Part shown: positions 46,593 through 56,044 of the stretch, piece by piece
Layout of the letters: the number at the start of each line of letters is the position of its first letter
Position numbering within the stretch: the stretch's first letter is position 1
Assembly: GCF_002252155.1 (NCBI RefSeq)
Contig: NZ_NEFD01000003.1
Coordinates: forward strand, 124,001-188,000
Length of the DNA stretch: 64,000 nt
Direction: 5' to 3'
Origin: Wohlfahrtiimonas sp. G9077
GTDB taxonomy: Bacteria > Pseudomonadota > Gammaproteobacteria > Cardiobacteriales > Wohlfahrtiimonadaceae
The notes under the pieces: generated by a model
The model's input: the letters and a program-made list of their open reading frames with translations, nothing else
What the model was told of the DNA's origin: nothing
Database searches by the model: none
Made by a program: the position numbers and the translations under genes

Positions 46593-46982
46593 ATGAGCCA
46601 GCAAAAAACAACAGTCTTTTATAATCGCGATTATCAGGTGCGCCATGAATGGTTGTGGTCAAAATACAATCGACAACTCGACAAAGTTGGGACGCTGCGC
46701 ATTACGTTGATTCATCCGACAGCCCTTGATATGCCAACGCGGATTGAGGCTTGGTTATCCCATATTGGTGCAACGCAAGATGGCGACAACACTTATTATA
46801 TGGGCGGTTGCGGCTTGGCCATTGTGTCTCGTTCGCCGCAGGTGATGATTTTAGAATTGTGTTCTGGCGGGCAGGACATTTTAGATGCCTTAGAATGGTA
46901 TGCACAAACCTTAAGCGAACAGGTGATCGAGCCGGATGAAGCCATCTTAACGCGTTGGGAAGAATTGCCATTGTACGATTAA
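46593..46982 (+). CDS. Small cytoplasmic protein of unknown function upstream of proA
   Basis: A 129-residue protein I do not recognise. It has no signal or membrane segment. It begins MSQQKTTVFYNRDYQVRHEW and contains a charged, Trp-rich first third (HEWLWSKYNRQLDK), a middle IEAWLSHIGATQDGDNTYYMGGCGLAIVSRSP and an acidic, helical end. An ATGGAGTCAAAGC region gives a weak ribosome site before the ATG. proA begins 57 bases later on the same strand, so they may be co-transcribed. Codon use looks like its neighbours. Confidence 0.6.
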   Translation: MSQQKTTVFYNRDYQVRHEWLWSKYNRQLDKVGTLRITLIHPTALDMPTRIEAWLSHIGATQDGDNTYYMGGCGLAIVSRSPQVMILELCSGGQDILDALEWYAQTLSEQVIEPDEAILTRWEELPLYD

Positions 46983-47038
46983 TCTAAAGACGCTAATATT
47001 CTGAACATTGATGGAATTTAGCGCATTAAAAGGAAAGG

Positions 47039-48313
47039 ATGATGGCAGAGACATTACAAAACTATTGGGATCAAGTGGGGCAGCAAGCAAGGGCGGCAAG
47101 CCGCGATTTATTGCGTGCTTCCACCGCAGAGAAGAACCGCGCCTTACAATTGATTCATGATGAAATCATGGCGCACATTGACCAAATCATGGTGGAGAAT
47201 CAAAAAGATTGCGATGCTGCGCGAGCCAATGGCTTAACAGAAGCCTTTATTGATCGCCTATTGCTGGATGATGCTCGCATTCGCAGCATGGCCAGCGGCG
47301 TGTTGGACATGATCGCATTGCCAGATCCTGTGGGTGAAGTCACCGATGTGAAACCGCGTCCTTCTGGCATTATGGTGGGTAAAATGCGCGTACCCCTTGG
47401 TGTGATTGGCATTATTTATGAGTCACGCCCTAATGTGACGATCGATGCGGCAGCATTGTGTTTAAAATCGGGCAATGCGGCGATTTTGCGTGGTGGCAGT
47501 GATGCGTTTTACACCAATCAATATTTGGCCACATTATTGAGCCAAGCATTGGCGGATACAGCATTGTCAGAGCATTCAGTGCAGATCGTTGCGACGAAAG
47601 ATCGCAATGTGGTGGATTTGATGGTCACTGCGAAAGCTTACATTGATGTGATCATTCCACGTGGCGGGAATTCATTGGTGGCGCGCATTAATGATCAAGC
47701 GACGGTGCCGGTCATTAAGCATTTAGATGGCATTTGCCACACATTTGTCGATGAGTTTGCCAACATCGAGTTGGCCGTTAAAGTGGTGGATAATGCAAAA
47801 ACACAGCGTTATGCGCCGTGTAATGCCTTGGAAACGCTGCTTGTGCATGAAAAAGTGGCCGCTGAATTTTTACCAAAAATCGCATCGATTTTCACCACAA
47901 AAATGGTGGAAATGCGCGTGTGTGATCACGCTTATGAGGTTTTATCGGCTGACTTTGAGGTGAGGCATGCCACAGAAAGCGATTGGCGCACAGAATATTT
48001 AGCCCCGATTGTTGCCATTAAAGTGGTGAAAGATTTAGATGCGGCGATCACGCACATCAACCATTATGGATCTCATCACACCGATGTGATCATCAGTGAG
48101 CATTACACGCACACCACAACATTCTTACGCTTGGTGGATTCCGCTTGTGTGATGGTCAATGCGTCATCGCGTTTTTGTGATGGTTTTGAGTTTGGATTGG
48201 GCGCTGAAATCGGCATTTCTACCGATAAAATCCATGCGCGTGGACCGGTGGGTTTAGAAGGATTGACCTCACAAAAATATGTTGTGTTAGGGCATGGCGA
48301 AATCCGATCATAG
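47039..48313 (+). CDS. proA: Gamma-glutamyl phosphate reductase
   Basis: A 424-residue aldehyde dehydrogenase-like enzyme reducing gamma-glutamyl phosphate to glutamate semialdehyde in proline synthesis. The signature VPLGVIGIIYESRPNVTIDAAALCLKSGNA is followed by VIIPRGGNSLVARI, the catalytic cysteine in RYAPCNALETLLVH, and the C-terminal NASSRFCDGFEFGLGAEIGISTDKIHARGPVGLEGLTSQKY. Two adjacent ATGs exist (47039 and 47042) behind AAAGGAAAGG. No proB (glutamate kinase) is next to it, so the pathway genes are split in this genome or proB lies elsewhere. Confidence 0.96.
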   Translation: MMAETLQNYWDQVGQQARAASRDLLRASTAEKNRALQLIHDEIMAHIDQIMVENQKDCDAARANGLTEAFIDRLLLDDARIRSMASGVLDMIALPDPVGEVTDVKPRPSGIMVGKMRVPLGVIGIIYESRPNVTIDAAALCLKSGNAAILRGGSDAFYTNQYLATLLSQALADTALSEHSVQIVATKDRNVVDLMVTAKAYIDVIIPRGGNSLVARINDQATVPVIKHLDGICHTFVDEFANIELAVKVVDNAKTQRYAPCNALETLLVHEKVAAEFLPKIASIFTTKMVEMRVCDHAYEVLSADFEVRHATESDWRTEYLAPIVAIKVVKDLDAAITHINHYGSHHTDVIISEHYTHTTTFLRLVDSACVMVNASSRFCDGFEFGLGAEIGISTDKIHARGPVGLEGLTSQKYVVLGHGEIRS

Positions 48314-48392
48314 TTCTGTGCGATTTAAAGTGAATCGATGGGCATAAAATGGTAGAATGGCCTGATTTTTTTATTCATGAAGGAGTGAATCA

Positions 48393-48725
48393 ATGAAAGA
48401 GCAAACTTTAGAATTGATCCGTCAACAAGTGACGGAAAACCCTGTTGTGATCTACATGAAAGGCACACCACAGTTCCCAATGTGCGGTTTCTCTAGTCGC
48501 GCAGCGCAAGCATTGGCAAGCACAGGCTTACCCTTTGCTGCGGTAAATATTTTTGATGATGAAAATATTTACAACTACTTGCCATTTTATGAAGATTGGC
48601 CAACTTTCCCACAAATTTACATCGGCGGCGAATTGATCGGCGGATGTGACATCACTTTAGAGTTGTATGAAAGTGGGGAATTAAAAGAATTAATGAAAAA
48701 AGCCATCGATGCTGCGGCACAATAA
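48393..48725 (+). CDS. grxD: Monothiol glutaredoxin (Grx4 type)
   Basis: A 110-residue CGFS glutaredoxin that binds and transfers [2Fe-2S] clusters. The active site is MCGFSSRA within VVIYMKGTPQFPMCGFSSRAAQAL; the WPTFPQIYIGGELIGGCDI block binds glutathione. Length and sequence fit GrxD. A strong GAAGGAG site precedes the ATG. It is a single-gene transcript closed by a terminator. Confidence 0.96.
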   Translation: MKEQTLELIRQQVTENPVVIYMKGTPQFPMCGFSSRAAQALASTGLPFAAVNIFDDENIYNYLPFYEDWPTFPQIYIGGELIGGCDITLELYESGELKELMKKAIDAAAQ

Positions 48726-48734
48726 TCATTAATG

Positions 48735-48760
48735 AAAAGTCCCAAACTCTGGGACTTTTT
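48735..48760 (+). terminator. Rho-independent terminator after grxD
   Basis: AAAAGTCCCA, short loop, TGGGACTTTTT. Confidence 0.85.
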
Positions 48761-48791
48761 ACTGTAGATTGGTCAAAATTTGGAGATACAT

Positions 48792-49427
48792 ATGAAAGTC
48801 GTTGAAGTTAAACACCCATTGGTGGCCCATAAATTGGGTTTGTTGCGTAAAAAGGAGATCAGTACAGCCGAGTTTCGTCGTTTGTCTTCTGAAATCGCAA
48901 TGTCATTACTTTACGAAGCCACAAAAGATTTAGAAACCGAAATGGTGACCATCGATGGTTGGGCAGGTAAGGTTGAAGTTGAGCGTTTAAAAGGTCGCAA
49001 AGTGACATTGGTGCCAATTTTACGTGCGGGCATCGGCATGCTCGATGGCGCATTGGATTTAGTGCCAGGCGCACGCGTATCTGTGGTGGGCTTTGAGCGT
49101 GATGAAGAGACATTAGAAGCACGTCCTTACTATGCAAAATTAACCTCATTTATGGAAGAGCGCACCGCCGTGATTTTAGACCCAATGCTTGCCACAGGTG
49201 GCACATTGATCGCAACGCTTGATCTTTTAAAAGAAAAAGGTTGTACTAAAATCAAAGGCATTTTCTTAGTGTGTGCCCCAGAAGGCTTAGAAGCTGTGAA
49301 GGCAAAACACCCTGACATCGAAATTTACACAGCATCGATTGACGATGGTTTAAATGAAGATGCGTACATTCTTCCAGGTTTAGGGGATGCAGGCGACAAA
49401 ATTTTTGGTACAGTAATGCCAGAATAA
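48792..49427 (+). CDS. upp: Uracil phosphoribosyltransferase
   Basis: A 211-residue salvage enzyme forming UMP from uracil and [28 protein letters not shown] at the start, [18 protein letters not shown], the PRPP loop [21 protein letters not shown] and the C-terminal uracil-site sequence [16 protein letters not shown] are diagnostic. The ATG at 48792 is preceded by TTTGGAG; a TTG 12 bases earlier overlaps that site and is not used. The transglycosylase gene follows after 20 bases with no terminator. Confidence 0.96.
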   Translation: MKVVEVKHPLVAHKLGLLRKKEISTAEFRRLSSEIAMSLLYEATKDLETEMVTIDGWAGKVEVERLKGRKVTLVPILRAGIGMLDGALDLVPGARVSVVGFERDEETLEARPYYAKLTSFMEERTAVILDPMLATGGTLIATLDLLKEKGCTKIKGIFLVCAPEGLEAVKAKHPDIEIYTASIDDGLNEDAYILPGLGDAGDKIFGTVMPE

Positions 49428-49447
49428 ATTAAAAATAAAGGATTCGA

Positions 49448-51343
49448 ATGAAGGTCAAAGCAATAGTCGTTACAGTATTTTCTTTATGTGCAGCAGCGAG
49501 CCATGCTTTTGCTTTGTCGTCGCAAGAGATTGCGGCCTTTGCACAGGGCAAATCCTTCATTCAAAATCGCAATGTTCAAGGGTATCAACAATCGCTCAAC
49601 GCCCTAAAGGGCACGACGGTTGCCCCTTACCTTGAATATTATTATGTGCAACAAAACTTAAAATCACTCCCGAAAGAAACGGTGCTTGCCTTCATTGAGC
49701 GCACACCGAACGCCTTATTCAATGCATCATTGAGCCAAGACTTTTATCGTTATGAGCTTGAGCAAAAAAATTATGCCTTCATTGAGCAATCCCTAAAACA
49801 GACACAAAGCCAGTTTTTACGCTGTATTTATGATGATGCCATTTTAAAAACGCACCCCAAAGACTTTGATGCCGCGCGCTTTCAAAGTTATTGGGTCAAA
49901 GTGGCAACGCCATTATCAAGCTGTTTGCCGGTCGAAAAAGTGTGGCTTGATCAATATGCACCCAAAACTGTGGTGGATCAAAAAATCAATGAGCTGATTG
50001 CCAATTTAAACATTGGGCGCGCAAAAACCTTATTGCCTTATGTGCCAAGTGATAAACGTGCGTATTATCAATCCATGATCAATGTGATTGACAATCCTGC
50101 CGGGCAGTTGATGACGCAAAAGCAATACTATAAAGATTCCACGCGCTTTTATACATTGGCAGTGCAGCAATGGGGCAAAAGTGACTCCACAAATGCCTTA
50201 AAAGGGCTTGAGTTTGTGCGCAAAAATCAGTTGGTCACAGCCAGTGAATACACAAAATTACGCAATTTATTAACGGTGTTCCAAGCAGGGCGCAAAGATG
50301 CGATCGATCCTTTAGGACGCATTGAAGCGATTGCTAAAAATGAGCAAACTGATGATGTGAAAATCAGCGGTTTTAAATTGAGCGCACAAGCCGGGCAATG
50401 TAAAAATGCCCTCGATTATTTAGAGCGTTTATCGCCAAAAGCCAAAGAAGATGCCACATGGACTTATTGGCAAGGGCGCATGCATCAATGTTTAGGGCAG
50501 CAAGCGAAGGCCAATGAGCTTTATAAAACAATTGCTACCCAAACCAGCTTTTATGGTTTTTTAGCCGCCGATGAATTAAAGCAGCCTTACTCTGTGCTCG
50601 CATCATTGGTGCGCCGCAAAGCAGATCCTGTTGCGCCGTTAACCGATGCCAATTTTAAATTGGGTTTGGATTTAATGGCGGTGGATGAGCGCAATTTTGC
50701 CCATCAAGCTTGGTTCCAAGGTTTACGCACGGCATCCCAACCACAGAAAAATTCCGCAAGCTTTGTCGCCTATGAAAAAGGCTTTTATGATTTAGGCATT
50801 CGCGCAGCTGTCGCTGCAAAGCAGCCGGGCGCACTGCACATTCGTTATCCGATGGGTTACGGCAAAGATGTGAAGCAATCGGCAAAGCGCTATGGTTATC
50901 CACCTGAATTGTTGTGGGGGCTCATTCGTCAAGAGAGTCTCTTTCAACCGGATGCTAAATCTCATGCCAATGCGTATGGTTTGATGCAGCTCCTCATTCC
51001 AACGGCGGAAAAAATGGCTGCAAAACTCGGTGAAAAACGTGGCAGTTTGTATGATCCTGTCTACAACATCCGTTATGGCACCGCTTATTTAAATGATGTC
51101 AGTGGCGTTGTTGGCCAACATTGGCCCTATATTTTAGCAAGCTACAATGCAGGTCCGCATAAAGTGGTCAAATGGATTGATCCACCAATGGCGGATGTGG
51201 CATTGTGGATAGAGTCGATCCCGTACCGTGAAACTCGTGGTTATGTGAAGAGTATTTTAGAAAATGTGGTGATTTATCATTACCAAGCAGGCAATCAAAA
51301 AGTGCGCATCAGTGATTATCTCAATCGCTTTTATCCTCAATAA
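49448..51343 (+). CDS. slt: Soluble periplasmic lytic murein transglycosylase (Slt70 type)
   Basis: A 631-residue exo-lytic transglycosylase. A signal peptide (1-22 or so, ending HAFA) is followed by the long helical U- and L-superhelix region (about 25-460). The C-terminal SLT catalytic domain has PELLWGLIRQESLFQPDAKS with the catalytic Glu at residue 496, NAYGLMQLLIPTAEKMA and ILASYNAGPHKVVKWI. It releases 1,6-anhydromuropeptides from peptidoglycan. Length is close to E. coli Slt70 (645). The small DUF2726-like gene begins 11 bases downstream. Confidence 0.95.
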   Translation: MKVKAIVVTVFSLCAAASHAFALSSQEIAAFAQGKSFIQNRNVQGYQQSLNALKGTTVAPYLEYYYVQQNLKSLPKETVLAFIERTPNALFNASLSQDFYRYELEQKNYAFIEQSLKQTQSQFLRCIYDDAILKTHPKDFDAARFQSYWVKVATPLSSCLPVEKVWLDQYAPKTVVDQKINELIANLNIGRAKTLLPYVPSDKRAYYQSMINVIDNPAGQLMTQKQYYKDSTRFYTLAVQQWGKSDSTNALKGLEFVRKNQLVTASEYTKLRNLLTVFQAGRKDAIDPLGRIEAIAKNEQTDDVKISGFKLSAQAGQCKNALDYLERLSPKAKEDATWTYWQGRMHQCLGQQAKANELYKTIATQTSFYGFLAADELKQPYSVLASLVRRKADPVAPLTDANFKLGLDLMAVDERNFAHQAWFQGLRTASQPQKNSASFVAYEKGFYDLGIRAAVAAKQPGALHIRYPMGYGKDVKQSAKRYGYPPELLWGLIRQESLFQPDAKSHANAYGLMQLLIPTAEKMAAKLGEKRGSLYDPVYNIRYGTAYLNDVSGVVGQHWPYILASYNAGPHKVVKWIDPPMADVALWIESIPYRETRGYVKSILENVVIYHYQAGNQKVRISDYLNRFYPQ

Positions 51344-51354
51344 TTGGACGCCGT

Positions 51355-51837
51355 ATGTTTTATAAAATTATTTTTACCCTCATTGTGATCATTGGCTTTG
51401 TATTTTTGATGCGAAGAAGTCACACACCAAAACCTGAGCCATTGCCACAACACAATCCAAATATTCCCAATGCCTTTCGCACAAAAACCAGCGCCTTGAA
51501 CATGCAAGAGCAGCAAGTGTTGTTATTGTTGCAGCAATTGGTCAGCGGCTCGCGTTTGCAGGTGTTTCCAAAGCCGCAATTGGCGACATTCATCAGCATT
51601 GATCCGCGCCTAGCGCCAGAAATTCAGCAGCAATTGAGTGCAGAATTAAAACAGATCACCTGCGACTTTATGTTGGTGGATCAACACAGTTTTTCTGCCG
51701 TGGCGGCCATCACTTTTGATCCGCCGGCGGGCTTACAAAAAATATTAAAAGATCTCAATGTCGATCTGATCGCGCTTCACAGCACGCAAACGTATGATGC
51801 ACAAAAGCTGCATACATTTTTGGTGCATTACCTCTAA
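51355..51837 (+). CDS. Membrane-anchored DUF2726-like protein
   Basis: 160 residues. One N-terminal membrane anchor (about 3-19, FYKIIFTLIVIIGFVFLM) is followed by a short Pro-rich spacer and a cytoplasmic domain from about residue 45. The segment MQEQQVLLLLQQLVSGSRLQVFPKPQLATFI, then ITCDFMLVDQHSFSAVAAITFD, resembles DUF2726, a PD-(D/E)xK-nuclease-like fold. The usual acidic-x-Lys end of the catalytic strand is not evident, so nuclease activity is doubtful. It is tightly packed between slt and pilS (three bases before pilS), suggesting coupled translation. Confidence 0.55.
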   Translation: MFYKIIFTLIVIIGFVFLMRRSHTPKPEPLPQHNPNIPNAFRTKTSALNMQEQQVLLLLQQLVSGSRLQVFPKPQLATFISIDPRLAPEIQQQLSAELKQITCDFMLVDQHSFSAVAAITFDPPAGLQKILKDLNVDLIALHSTQTYDAQKLHTFLVHYL

Positions 51838-51839
51838 TA

Positions 51840-53438
51840 ATGATGCAAGTTCAGCAAATTCAGCCCACTGGCGTACCGATGCAGTTGCTAGGCATCTTTC
51901 GCTTGATCATGGCGGTGATTTTGTCATCGGTGTACATTTTAAGCGCGAGGGTTTCACCTGAGGCGCTGCCGATCTCCCAATATTTTCATTACATCTTATT
52001 GACGTATCTCGTCTTTTTGCTGATCTCGACCTTGATTTTAAAGCGTGTGCGTTATCAAACCACGCGTTATATTTTCTTCTTTGGGCTCTTGGATTTAGGC
52101 TTTATTTCGGCATTGTGTTACTTCACTGATGGCTTAGACAGCCCGCTGGTGATTTTACTGCTCATCTCCTTTATGGTGCATGGTGCCTTTTTGTCTCGCA
52201 TTGGGGCATTATTATTGCTCAGTGTGTCGGTATGCATTCAATTGATGCTGTGGCTAAAGTTTGATTTTGACCCCAAAATTCCGGAGATGAGTTGGTATCA
52301 ATTGATGGTATCGCAAGGCATTTTGCGCTTGATTGGGCAAAACTGCTTTGCCTTTGTGGCGCTGATTCTTACCAATTTATGGCTCCATAAATATGAAGCA
52401 TCCCAACGTTTGGTGGCCGCTCAAAACGAGCAGCTTCGCAATGCGGCCATTTTGCATGAAGCGGTGGTGCAGCAATCGAAATCTGGGCTCATCGTCTTAA
52501 ACTCTGAAGGCAAAGTGATTTTGGTGAACCAATACATCAAATCATGGTTTGGGGACATGGATCTTAAAAATAGCCATTTGATGGATTATCTACCAACATT
52601 AACAGAGCGCTTTTATCTTTGGAGTCAGCTCAAATTTTTAGATCCGTCTTTATTTGAATACAATGATCACAAATATTACATTGAGTTCAGTGAGATTGAT
52701 CTGCCCACAGATCACTATTCGGTGATTCAAATTGAACCGATGGAAACCGTGAGCCGGCGCGCGCAACAAGAAAAATTGGTGGCGCTCGGGCATTTAACGG
52801 CGGCGATTGCTCATGAGATCAGAAATCCCATGGCATCGATTTATCAAGCCAGCCAACTGCTAGGGGAGCAGCAAAACCTGAACGCAGTGGAAAAGCGCCT
52901 GATTGACATGATCAATAACAATGTGCAGCGCGCCAATCGCATCATCAATGATGTTCTGGTGCTTGCTCGGAAAAATGAGGCAGAGCGCCAATACATTAAA
53001 CTCGAAGGCTTTTTAAATGAACTGCTCGATGAGTTTTTTGTAGAGTTTCCCCATATGATCAATCACGTCACCCTCATCATCCATGAGGATGTGCAGCGGG
53101 TATTGTTTGATCTCTCTGTGCTGCGTCAAGTGGTGAATAATTTGATCACCAATGCCGTGATTCATTCCGGGATTGATCCGATGGCATTACAAATCACCCT
53201 TGAAGCGGAACAAAAGGGCAACACCACGATTTTATCCATTTACGATAATGGCGTGGGCGTTGATGAGAAAGGGCGCCTGCGTCTTTTTGAGCCGTTTTTT
53301 ACCACTCATAAAAAGGGCACAGGCCTTGGGCTGTACATCACCAAAGAGCTCTGCGCCGCCAATGGCAGCATTGTGCAGTATGTGGATGATCAAAAAGGTC
53401 GCCATGGCTTTAGAATCGTCTTTGCGAAAGTTGTATAA
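51840..53438 (+). CDS. pilS: Sensor histidine kinase PilS
   Basis: A 532-residue membrane histidine kinase. Six hydrophobic spans (about 15-190) match the PilS membrane sensor, then a coiled linker and PAS-like region (about 205-300, containing SGLIVLNSEGKVILVNQY). The dimerisation domain follows with His325 in LTAAIAHEIRNPMASIYQAS. The ATPase has the N box VVNNLITNAVIHS, G1 YDNGVGVDEKG and FEPFFTTHKKGTGLGLYI (F and G2 boxes). In Pseudomonas PilS with PilR controls pilin transcription through sigma54. It starts three bases after the upstream gene without its own strong ribosome site. The pilR gene follows. Confidence 0.9.
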   Translation: MMQVQQIQPTGVPMQLLGIFRLIMAVILSSVYILSARVSPEALPISQYFHYILLTYLVFLLISTLILKRVRYQTTRYIFFFGLLDLGFISALCYFTDGLDSPLVILLLISFMVHGAFLSRIGALLLLSVSVCIQLMLWLKFDFDPKIPEMSWYQLMVSQGILRLIGQNCFAFVALILTNLWLHKYEASQRLVAAQNEQLRNAAILHEAVVQQSKSGLIVLNSEGKVILVNQYIKSWFGDMDLKNSHLMDYLPTLTERFYLWSQLKFLDPSLFEYNDHKYYIEFSEIDLPTDHYSVIQIEPMETVSRRAQQEKLVALGHLTAAIAHEIRNPMASIYQASQLLGEQQNLNAVEKRLIDMINNNVQRANRIINDVLVLARKNEAERQYIKLEGFLNELLDEFFVEFPHMINHVTLIIHEDVQRVLFDLSVLRQVVNNLITNAVIHSGIDPMALQITLEAEQKGNTTILSIYDNGVGVDEKGRLRLFEPFFTTHKKGTGLGLYITKELCAANGSIVQYVDDQKGRHGFRIVFAKVV

Positions 53439-53474
53439 TGCTTAAATGAATGAATAATAATTGAAAGGATTTGA

Positions 53475-54866
53475 ATGTATAAGGCGCTCATTATTGATGA
53501 TGAAGAGAACATCTGCGAACTGATCTCCATGAGTTTTTTATCCATTGATATTGAATGTGTGGAAGCCTATTCAGTCTCAGATGCCATTGTGGCACTACAA
53601 AATGAAGCCTTTGATGTCTGTTTAACAGACCTAAAATTGCCCGATGGCTCAGGGTTTGATGTATTGCGCTACATTCAGGATAAAGTGCCGAATTTGCCGG
53701 TGGCGATGATGACAGCGCACGGCAATGTAGAAAGCGCCATCGAAGCCTTAAAGCTTGGGGCATTTGATTTCATCTCTAAACCTTTTGAGATCAATGCGCT
53801 GCGTAAATTGGCCCTCAATGCCGTGCAAACGCAAAAGATCCCGCAAGTGGCCTCTAAACATGGCTTGTATGGCGATTCTGTGGCGATGGTTTCCCTTCGC
53901 AATCAAATCCGCAAATTGGCACGCTCGCAATCGCCGATTTACATCACAGGGGAATCGGGCGTTGGTAAAGAGGTTGTGGCGCGCGCCATTCATGCAGAGA
54001 GCCCACGTTTTGATGGGCCATTCATTGCCGTTAACTGTGGCGCTTTGTCAGAGCATTTGGTGGAAAGTGAACTGTTTGGCCATAAAAAAGGGAGTTTTAC
54101 CGGGGCAGATAAAGATAAAAAAGGGCTCTTTCAAGCGGCCGATGGTGGCACATTGCTACTCGATGAAATTGCCGATTTACCGCTCTCAATGCAGGTTAAA
54201 TTACTGCGCGCCATTCAAGAGCGTGCCATTCGTCCGATTGGTGCCATGCATGAAATCCCCGTCAATGTGCGCATTTTATCCGCTTCCCATAAAAGTTTAG
54301 CAGCGCTTGTGGATGCCGGTGAATTTCGTCAGGATCTTTTTTATCGTTTAAATGTGATCTCATTACATGTGCCGCCATTGCGTGAGCGTCGGGGCGATGT
54401 GGCGATTTTGGTGAAAGTGATTTTAGAGCGCCTAAACCGTGACAATGGCCGCAATGTGACAATCACAGAAGGTGCATTGCGCCGTTTAGATCACTATGCA
54501 TTTCCAGGCAATGTGCGTGAGCTTGAGAACATTTTAGAGCGCGCCTCGACGTTGTGTGATGGAGATGTGATCGAAGAAAAAGATTTATTGCTTAATTCAA
54601 ACAATGAATTAGTATTAGTGAGTGAGGTGCAAAGTGCACCTTCGCCGATGATCAATGAACCTGTGAAAACCGGTGATCAGGAAGATCCTGTGATCCCCGA
54701 TCACATCGATGACATTGAGGCGTATTTAGCCGCCGTTGAGCGTAAAATTCTCAAACGGGCATTGGCAGAAAATGACAGCAAAACAGAGGCGGCGAAACAG
54801 TTGGGCATCTCCTTTCGAACCTTTCGCTATCGATTAAAGAAACTCAACATAGAGGACGATGATTAA
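53475..54866 (+). CDS. pilR: Sigma54-dependent response regulator PilR
   Basis: A 463-residue NtrC-class activator. The receiver has the phosphoacceptor Asp52 in CLTDLKLPDGSG, the pair DD at 8-9 and Lys in SKPF. The AAA+ domain shows Walker A GESGVGKE, the sigma54-contact loop GSFTGA (Ser instead of the usual Ala), Walker B GGTLLLDEIADLPL and the R-finger region. A Fis-type helix-turn-helix ends the protein (TEAAKQLGISFRTFRYRLKKL). It is 36 bases after pilS. Its stop overlaps the cinA ATG by one base (TAATG). Pilin genes are not in the window. Confidence 0.92.
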   Translation: MYKALIIDDEENICELISMSFLSIDIECVEAYSVSDAIVALQNEAFDVCLTDLKLPDGSGFDVLRYIQDKVPNLPVAMMTAHGNVESAIEALKLGAFDFISKPFEINALRKLALNAVQTQKIPQVASKHGLYGDSVAMVSLRNQIRKLARSQSPIYITGESGVGKEVVARAIHAESPRFDGPFIAVNCGALSEHLVESELFGHKKGSFTGADKDKKGLFQAADGGTLLLDEIADLPLSMQVKLLRAIQERAIRPIGAMHEIPVNVRILSASHKSLAALVDAGEFRQDLFYRLNVISLHVPPLRERRGDVAILVKVILERLNRDNGRNVTITEGALRRLDHYAFPGNVRELENILERASTLCDGDVIEEKDLLLNSNNELVLVSEVQSAPSPMINEPVKTGDQEDPVIPDHIDDIEAYLAAVERKILKRALAENDSKTEAAKQLGISFRTFRYRLKKLNIEDDD

Positions 54867-56044
54867 TGAAAGCTGAAATCATCTCAGTGGGCACAGAATT
54901 ACTGCTTGGGCAGTTGGTGGACACCAATTCGGTTTGGTTATCTCAACAGCTGAGCATGCTTGGTATCGACAGCCACTTTAAAACCACCGTGGGAGACAAC
55001 GCCCACAACATTCAATCGGTGTTTGCATTGGCGACAGAACGGGCAGACATCATCATTGCCACCGGCGGCCTTGGCCCAACGCAAGATGACATCACTAAAG
55101 AGACATTGGCCACCACATTAGGTTTACCGCTTGTCTATGATGAAGATTTAGCCGAGATGATCCGTGAGAAGTTTGCGAGCCGCAACATCACGATGAGCGA
55201 GAACAATTATCGCCAAGCGCATTACCCACAAGGGTGCCAAATTTTAGAGAAATATCCTGGCACAGCCCCTGGCTTATACCTCAATCACGAGGGGAAACAT
55301 TACTTTTTATTGCCAGGTGTGCCTTATGAAATGAAAGCGATTTTTGAAGCCTCCGTGGTGCCGATTTTGCGCCAGATTTCACCGGATAATCTCCGCATTT
55401 ATACAGAAGTCCTCAAATTATGGGGTTTGCCAGAATCTCATGTCGCTGAGCGCTTATCGGATTTAGATGATCGCTTAGCTGAAATTGGCAACCCAAAACT
55501 GTCTTATTTAGCTTCCGGCATCAATGGCATCAGTGTGCGCATCTCTGCAAAAGCAGCCGATGAAAAAGCGGCACAAGCCATGATTGCACCGTATCAAAAA
55601 GAGGCAGAAGAGATTTTAGCGCCCTATATTTTTGGGCACAATCAACAAACGATGGAGCGCTGCATTTTAAAATTATGTGCTGCGCAAGATTTGACGCTTG
55701 GCTGCGTTGAATGGTTCACAGCCGGCATGATGGCCAGTCGCTTGACGGCCTATGGTGAAAATCTTGAGCCTTTTAAAGGCGGCATGGTATTGCGGGGTAA
55801 GTTTGATCAAGCGACGTTTGAAGCGGCTCAAGAAACATTGAATGTGGATATTGTCCTTGGCGTCAGTGAAAATTTCACAGAGAGCACCACCGTATATGAG
55901 TGTCAGCTCCATTTATGTGTGCGTGACCAATATTTTTCAAAAATTATTCAGATCCCAAAGCATCAAAGGGAAGAAGCGATGGCGTTTGCCGTCATCAATT
56001 GTTTTAACTTTTTAAAGAACCAACTACAGACAGTGGAAAAATGA
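54866..56044 (+). CDS. cinA: CinA-like protein with intact MocF domain and degenerate amidohydrolase domain
   Basis: 392 residues. The N-terminal COG1058/MocF domain is clear: AEIISVGTELLLGQLVDTNS, ADIIIATGGLGPTQDDITKET and LPGVPYEMKAIFE (residues 1-170). The central part is followed by a C-terminal PncC-type domain (about 265-390), which in active members deamidates NMN and has the motif ESCTGG. Here the position reads EWFTAG (282-287), so the catalytic Ser is Trp, and the later GIAGPxGG motif is not recognisable. The ADP-ribose-pyrophosphatase-type N-terminal activity may remain. It overlaps pilR by one base and the Nudix gene by four bases. Confidence 0.88.
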   Translation: MKAEIISVGTELLLGQLVDTNSVWLSQQLSMLGIDSHFKTTVGDNAHNIQSVFALATERADIIIATGGLGPTQDDITKETLATTLGLPLVYDEDLAEMIREKFASRNITMSENNYRQAHYPQGCQILEKYPGTAPGLYLNHEGKHYFLLPGVPYEMKAIFEASVVPILRQISPDNLRIYTEVLKLWGLPESHVAERLSDLDDRLAEIGNPKLSYLASGINGISVRISAKAADEKAAQAMIAPYQKEAEEILAPYIFGHNQQTMERCILKLCAAQDLTLGCVEWFTAGMMASRLTAYGENLEPFKGGMVLRGKFDQATFEAAQETLNVDIVLGVSENFTESTTVYECQLHLCVRDQYFSKIIQIPKHQREEAMAFAVINCFNFLKNQLQTVEK

